Of a DNA stretch of 9,951 nt, positions 6,492-9,951 are shown one piece after another (the first letter of the stretch is position 1; each line of letters opens with the position of its first letter). A program made the position numbers and the translations under genes. This stretch comes from Spirochaetales bacterium (GTDB lineage Bacteria > Spirochaetota > Spirochaetia > Treponematales > UBA12059), in assembly GCA_016938515.1 (NCBI GenBank), contig JAFGUM010000446.1, forward strand, positions 1 through 9,951, in the 5' to 3' direction. The notes under the pieces were generated by a model, which made no database searches, had not been told where the DNA came from, and worked only from the letters and a program-made list of their open reading frames with translations.

Positions 6492-6989
6492 TCATTCGTC
6501 GCCCAGTGTTCCTGTCTGGTGCCATGTTTCTATGATCCTGTACGCGTTGTTGATGCGCGCGCTCGTCTCGGTCGCCTTTCTGATCGTCTCGGGGCTGGAG
6601 CCGTGCTTGTCCGGGTGGTGCTCTTTGAGGAGGCGCTTGTACGCGGCTCGTACCTGGTCGAAGGTCGCGCCAAACTGAAGACCTAGGCTGCGGTACGCTT
6701 CTTGCAGCTTTGGTGGGGGCCCCGACTGGAACGGCGCCTCACGCGGCTGCTCGTAGCGCTGCCTGTTTCGGGCTTCCTGATCCCTGCGCAAGCGCTGCTG
6801 CGTTTCTGTATCGTCGCGCAGGAACGCGTCGAGTTCGTCCATGGCTTCGTCAAAAAACGAGTCTCCGGTACGCTGGTATCGCTGTTCCTGAAACGGATCG
6901 GAGAATGGCCTTCGAACGTCGGGGTCTGGCTGCACCCACGATCGAATGAGGTTTCCAAAGCGGTCGAACAGTTGATCCACGCTGGACAT
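6492..6989 (-). CDS. J-domain (DnaJ-like) protein with C-terminal J domain
   Basis: A 165-residue cytoplasmic protein. The last third (about 95-158) is a J domain, AYRSLGLQFGATFDQVRAAYK followed by HHPDKHG, with the essential HPD at 125-127 that stimulates the ATPase of DnaK/Hsp70. The first 90 residues are acidic and Arg/Gln-rich with aromatic patches (SFFDEAMDELDAFLRDD), have no recognisable domain and probably bind a client. There is no Gly/Phe region, zinc finger or DnaJ C-terminal domain, so it is a type III J protein, not the housekeeping DnaJ. The ATG at 6989 is chosen over a TTG at 7010 because it leaves room for the divergent promoters; neither has a convincing ribosome site. The stop is 31 bases before the fliS promoter with no visible terminator, so read-through into fliS is possible. 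Confidence 0.85.
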   Translation of the reverse strand: MSSVDQLFDRFGNLIRSWVQPDPDVRRPFSDPFQEQRYQRTGDSFFDEAMDELDAFLRDDTETQQRLRRDQEARNRQRYEQPREAPFQSGPPPKLQEAYRSLGLQFGATFDQVRAAYKRLLKEHHPDKHGSSPETIRKATETSARINNAYRIIETWHQTGTLGDE

Positions 6990-7001
6990 AGTAGATATAC
7001 T
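6972..7001 (+). promoter_or_regulatory. Candidate sigma-70 promoter for psuK-psuG-propeller cluster
   Basis: TTGATC (6972-6977) and TATACT (6996-7001), separated by 18 bases, match the housekeeping consensus at 4 of 6 and 5 of 6 positions. The start site would be near 7008, about 47 bases before the TTG start of the kinase gene. The -35 box lies inside the first codons of the opposite J-domain gene. Confidence 0.45.
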
Positions 7002-7027
7002 GTACCGCAAGGCTGGCCGAGAGGCAA
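6999..7027 (-). promoter_or_regulatory. Candidate weak promoter for the J-domain gene
   Basis: On the minus strand TTGCCT (7022-7027), 17 bases, then TACAGT (6999-7004); each box matches 4 of 6 consensus bases. Transcription would begin only a few bases before ATG 6989, giving a nearly leaderless message. Its -10 box shares three bases with the -10 of the opposing promoter. Confidence 0.25.
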
Positions 7028-7054
7028 TACAAACGTGTTAAACGAGGGCAACGA

Positions 7055-8002
7055 TTGAGTGAATATCGTCCTTCCGTAGCCGTCTACGGCGGCACCAATC
7101 TTGATATACAAGCTCACTGCCACGGGGTGTACAGGCCAGCGGACTCCAACCCGGGCCATTCGTCGATGAGCGTGGGCGGAGTAGGGCGAAATATCGCCGT
7201 CAATTTGGCCAAGCTGGGGGTGAAGACCGAGCTTGTTACCGTGTTTGGCAACGATGACACGGCTGGCTACCTGGCGGAATCGTGCCGGGCTGCTGGCGTT
7301 GAAGTGGGCAGCTCGCTAGTGCTGCCCGAAGAGCCGAGCCCGCGCTACGTGTGCATCCTGGATGGCGACGGAACCCTGGTAGGGGCGGTGGCCGCCATGG
7401 ACGCGCTTGAAAAATTCGGGCCCGATGAGCTGGCCCGGCGCTATGGGCCCGGTGATAGAGCCGATCTCGTCATCATCGACGCTAATTTACCAGAGGAGAC
7501 GATAGCAGCAGCGGTCGCGCGCTGGCGCGACAAGCCACTAATGCTCGATACTGTATCCGTAGCCAAGGCGAGCCGGGCAGCACCGGTAGCAGGTGGATTT
7601 TCCATCGTCAAGCCGAACCGCGCGGAAGCCCGCGCCTTGCTCGGACTCGAGCCTGATGCTGAAGGCGATGCCCTGTCAACGGCGCGCTCGCTTTTAGCTC
7701 TGGGGGTGCGTGAAGTCTACCTGTCTATGGGGGCGGCGGGCTTGTTGTGGGCCAGCGGCGATCGCGCGGGCGTAGTACACCCGGTGTCAATGCCCGTCGT
7801 CAACGTTTCCGGAGCCGGGGATGCCGCCACCGCCGCGCTCGCGTGGGCAACGGTGAGCGGAGTAGACTGCCAGGAGAAGGCTGCCCTTGCCGTTGCGGCA
7901 GCATCGCTGTGCGTGGCGCAAGCCAGCACGGTAGGAGACGATATGAGCGTCGACAGCTTGGCCAAACTGGCCAGAGGAGTACACCATGAACGAATTGCTT
8001 GA
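7055..8002 (+). CDS. psuK: PfkB-family sugar kinase, probable pseudouridine kinase
   Basis: A 315-residue ribokinase/PfkB-family enzyme. It shows the N-terminal strand with the ribose-contacting Asp (VAVYGGTNLDI, D17), PfkB signature 1 (GGVGRNIAVNLAKLG, 41-55), a KPN motif at 186-188 and signature 2 (VNVSGAGDAATAALAW, 249-264) with anion-hole GAG and catalytic base D256. The subfamily is assigned from context: the next gene, overlapping by 17 bases, is pseudouridine-5'-phosphate glycosidase, and PsuK is its usual partner, phosphorylating the 5'-hydroxyl of pseudouridine. Length matches E. coli PsuK (about 313). The start is TTG at 7055, with GAGGG seven to eleven bases upstream; no ATG or GTG in this frame gives a complete first strand. 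By sequence alone, a different nucleoside or ribose kinase would be possible. Confidence 0.88.
   Translation: MSEYRPSVAVYGGTNLDIQAHCHGVYRPADSNPGHSSMSVGGVGRNIAVNLAKLGVKTELVTVFGNDDTAGYLAESCRAAGVEVGSSLVLPEEPSPRYVCILDGDGTLVGAVAAMDALEKFGPDELARRYGPGDRADLVIIDANLPEETIAAAVARWRDKPLMLDTVSVAKASRAAPVAGGFSIVKPNRAEARALLGLEPDAEGDALSTARSLLALGVREVYLSMGAAGLLWASGDRAGVVHPVSMPVVNVSGAGDAATAALAWATVSGVDCQEKAALAVAAASLCVAQASTVGDDMSVDSLAKLARGVHHERIA
7973..7980 (+). promoter_or_regulatory. Ribosome binding site of psuG within psuK
   Basis: AGAGGAGT lies five bases before ATG 7986 (AGGAG at 7975-7979, six bases away), inside the end of the kinase gene. It fixes the psuG start and explains the 17-base gene overlap. Confidence 0.7.
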
Positions 8003-8900
8003 CCTGAACGACGAAGTACGCGACGCGCTGGGACGTGGTGCCCCAATCGTAGCGCTTGAGTCGACCATCATATCGCACGGCATGCCCTATCCTCGCAACG
8101 CCGAGACAGCGCTGCGGGTAGAAACCGTTGTCCGCGACGCGGGCGCCGTACCCGCGACCATAGCCATCATTGACGGGCGCCTCAAGGCGGGGCTGTCACC
8201 AGAACAGATAAAACTGCTGGGGGAGCGAGGGCAAGCCGTTGCCAAGGTGAGCAGGCGGGACGTGGCGCGGATAGTCGCGGCGGGCGCCGATGGCGCGACG
8301 ACGGTCTCTGCGACGATGCTGATAGCAGCCATGGCGGGCATACGCGTATTCGCGACCGGGGGTATAGGTGGCGTGCACCGTGGCGCCGAGCGCACCATGG
8401 ATATTTCAGCTGACCTCGAAGAGCTGGGCCGTACCGACGTGGCCGTAGTCTGCGCGGGAGCGAAGAGCATCCTGGACATACCGCGAACCCTGGAGTACCT
8501 GGAAACGAAGGGCGTGCCGGTTGTCGTGTACCGTGGCGACGAGTTCCCGGCATTCTATACGAGCTCCTCGGGTCTGCGGGCAGAGCTTCGCATGGACAGC
8601 GTTGACGAGATAGCGGCCATGCTCGCGGCCAAGTGGCGCCTGGGGCTCGCGGGGGGCGCCGTAATCGCCAACCCCATTCCAGCCGAATTCGAAATGCCCG
8701 TAGATACCATCAACGCCGCCATAAACACGGCTTTGCGGGAAGCAGAGGCTGCCGGGGTTCGTGGCAAGGACGTAACCCCCTTCCTTCTCGCCCGAGTCAA
8801 AGATCTGACAGGTGGTGACAGCCTGGAATCCAACGTGGCCCTCGTCATGAACAACGCGAAGCTCGCGGCAGAGCTGGCTTCCGCGCTGGTTCGCGTATGA
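7986..8900 (+). CDS. psuG: Pseudouridine-5'-phosphate glycosidase
   Basis: PsuG (indigoidine synthase A-like family) cleaves the C-glycosidic bond of pseudouridine 5'-phosphate to uracil and ribose 5-phosphate, using a Lys that opens the ribose ring and a bound divalent metal. The 304-residue protein has the N-terminal signature VALESTIISHGMPYPRN (22-38), IDGRLKAGL, AVAKVSRRD (84-92), FATGGIGGVHRGAERTMDIS (122-141) and CAGAKSILDIP (156-166). Residues E25, K87, D143 and K160 line up, with a constant offset of six, with the E. coli active-site residues E31, K93, D149 and K166 as remembered from the published structure. Length equals the family's usual 300-312. The ATG at 7986 has a strong ribosome site. 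It overlaps psuK upstream (17 bases) and the propeller gene downstream (ATGA). The family's indigoidine-related members are fused or linked to other genes, none of which are present here. Confidence 0.96.
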   Translation: MNELLDLNDEVRDALGRGAPIVALESTIISHGMPYPRNAETALRVETVVRDAGAVPATIAIIDGRLKAGLSPEQIKLLGERGQAVAKVSRRDVARIVAAGADGATTVSATMLIAAMAGIRVFATGGIGGVHRGAERTMDISADLEELGRTDVAVVCAGAKSILDIPRTLEYLETKGVPVVVYRGDEFPAFYTSSSGLRAELRMDSVDEIAAMLAAKWRLGLAGGAVIANPIPAEFEMPVDTINAAINTALREAEAAGVRGKDVTPFLLARVKDLTGGDSLESNVALVMNNAKLAAELASALVRV

Positions 8901-9951
8901 AGTATCGTCGCCTGAGGCTGTGCCTCGCAGCGGCCTGGGCTGTTGCGCTGTGTGTTCCCGCTCCAGCCGTGGCGGAAGACGTTGTGCGATTCGTCAATAC
9001 GGGGTTACGCGAAGGACTGGCCAACGCAAGCGTGTCCTCGATGGTGCAGGATGCCGCCGGGTTTGTCTGGATTGGCACCCAGGGAGGCTTGCACCGCTGG
9101 GACGGGCGTTCATTTACCCTCTACGAGAACGAACCCTTTGACAGTACGACCCTACCGCACAACCTTATCCAGACCATGTATATGGACGACGACGGATTTA
9201 CCATCTGGATAGGAACGTATGGTGGGCTTACAAAATTTGATACGAGAACCGGTGAATTTTCATCATGGCGCCACGACAGCAACGACCGCGCGTCGCTGGC
9301 CAACGATGTCGTGGTAGCAGTAGCTCGCGACGGGCTCGGGCGCCTGTGGGTTGGCACGCTCTCGGGGCTTGACCGCCTTACAGAAGACGGGAAAGGCTTT
9401 ATACACTATCCGGTGGCCCCCGGGCAGTCTGGAGCACTGGCTGTTGGCGTTATACGCTCGTTGTACCGAGATACTTCGGGCGAATTGTGGGTTGGTTCAA
9501 GCGGTGGCGGCCTGTATCGCTATCTTCCAGACACCGATTCGTTCAAGGCGTACAGGGCCAACCCTGATGACACCCATGCTCTGCAGTCAGACTACGTGTT
9601 TTCAATCCAGGAGGATGAGCGGGGTGATCTGTGGTTTGGACAGTGGTTCTTTGGCGTCTCGAAACTGGACAGGAAGACCGGCTTGTTTGTCAACTACCCG
9701 CTGGAAGACGGACGCGTCTATTTTGTAAACACCAAAATACCGGGCTCGGTGTTTGCCGGCACCTGGGGAGGCGGCCTCTTTGAGCTGGATAGGACGACGG
9801 GTGAAACACGGCGCTACCGCAGCAATACGGACAGGCAGTGGTCCCTGCCGCACGATACGATTTACTCGATGCTCGTTGACGCGTCTGGCAACGCGTGGAT
9901 AGGCACGAACGGAGGAGGATTCTCGCTCCTGGTACGGGAGTCTGATGATTA
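8897..9951 (+). CDS. Secreted two-component-regulator-type beta-propeller protein (3' truncated)
   Basis: The frame starting with ATG 8897 stays open to the window end (351 codons, no stop). The N-terminus is a signal peptide: basic MKYRRLR, a hydrophobic core at about 8-20, and a likely cleavage after AVA at 26. It is followed by seven repeats spaced about 40-48 residues apart, with the Reg_prop signature W-[IV]-G-T-x-G-G-L: VWIGTQGGLHRWD (57-69), IWIGTYGGLTKFD (103-115), LWVGTLSGLDRL (150-161), LWVGSSGGGLYRY (197-209), a weaker LWFGQWFFGVSKLD (245-258), VFAGTWGGGLFELD (285-298) and AWIGTNGGGFSLL (333-345). Such propellers usually form the periplasmic sensor half of hybrid histidine kinases or, in some bacteria, diguanylate cyclases, followed by a Y_Y_Y domain, a membrane helix and the output domain. 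None of that is visible here, so the output is unknown. The ATG overlaps the psuG stop (ATGA) and has no ribosome site of its own, implying coupled translation. Confidence 0.9.
   Translation, partial: MKYRRLRLCLAAAWAVALCVPAPAVAEDVVRFVNTGLREGLANASVSSMVQDAAGFVWIGTQGGLHRWDGRSFTLYENEPFDSTTLPHNLIQTMYMDDDGFTIWIGTYGGLTKFDTRTGEFSSWRHDSNDRASLANDVVVAVARDGLGRLWVGTLSGLDRLTEDGKGFIHYPVAPGQSGALAVGVIRSLYRDTSGELWVGSSGGGLYRYLPDTDSFKAYRANPDDTHALQSDYVFSIQEDERGDLWFGQWFFGVSKLDRKTGLFVNYPLEDGRVYFVNTKIPGSVFAGTWGGGLFELDRTTGETRRYRSNTDRQWSLPHDTIYSMLVDASGNAWIGTNGGGFSLLVRESDD

Noticed and set aside
7055..8900. Indigoidine pigment synthesis role for the psuG-like gene
   Set aside because: No non-ribosomal peptide synthetase or other pigment gene is present, and the adjacent PfkB kinase fits pseudouridine catabolism.

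Overview
The window reads as chromosomal core-genome DNA from a motile bacterium, most likely a moderately GC-rich spirochaete (Spirochaetota). This is inferred from the style of the flagellar chaperone pair FliS/FlgN, a J-domain protein whose J domain sits at the C-terminus, a proofreading-type PolA and a periplasmic propeller sensor. It is not proven by a marker gene. No rRNA, tRNA, CRISPR array, insertion sequence or phage gene was seen. Coding density is very high and no gene-free stretch exceeds about 110 bases.

Left part (1-6989). Bases 1-60 are the last codons of a plus-strand gene, followed by a perfect 17-bp inverted repeat (87-126) that probably terminates both convergent transcripts. 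From about 6989 down to 172 everything is on the minus strand. Transcription order is: J-domain protein; a near-consensus sigma-28 flagellar promoter (6435-6461); fliS; flgN-like chaperone; polA; coaE; a SPOR-domain membrane protein; an AI-2E-family transporter. Gaps are short (about 8-105 nt), and polA and coaE overlap. The sigma-28 promoter therefore faces a run that starts with flagellar export chaperones and continues into DNA repair/replication (PolA), coenzyme A synthesis (CoaE) and envelope genes.

Right part (6990-9951). A 65-base divergent promoter region separates the J-domain gene from a plus-strand cluster: a PfkB-family sugar kinase that is probably pseudouridine kinase (psuK), pseudouridine-5'-phosphate glycosidase (psuG), and the 5' part of a gene for a secreted beta-propeller protein of the 'two-component regulator propeller' type. 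The kinase/glycosidase pair would turn pseudouridine into uracil and ribose 5-phosphate. The propeller gene overlaps psuG by ATGA and runs off the window without a stop, so its output domain (kinase, cyclase or other) is not visible.

Nothing here is clearly a wholly new system. The points most worth a second look are the sigma-28 promoter heading a flagellar/polA run and the translational coupling of a periplasmic propeller sensor to pseudouridine breakdown genes.
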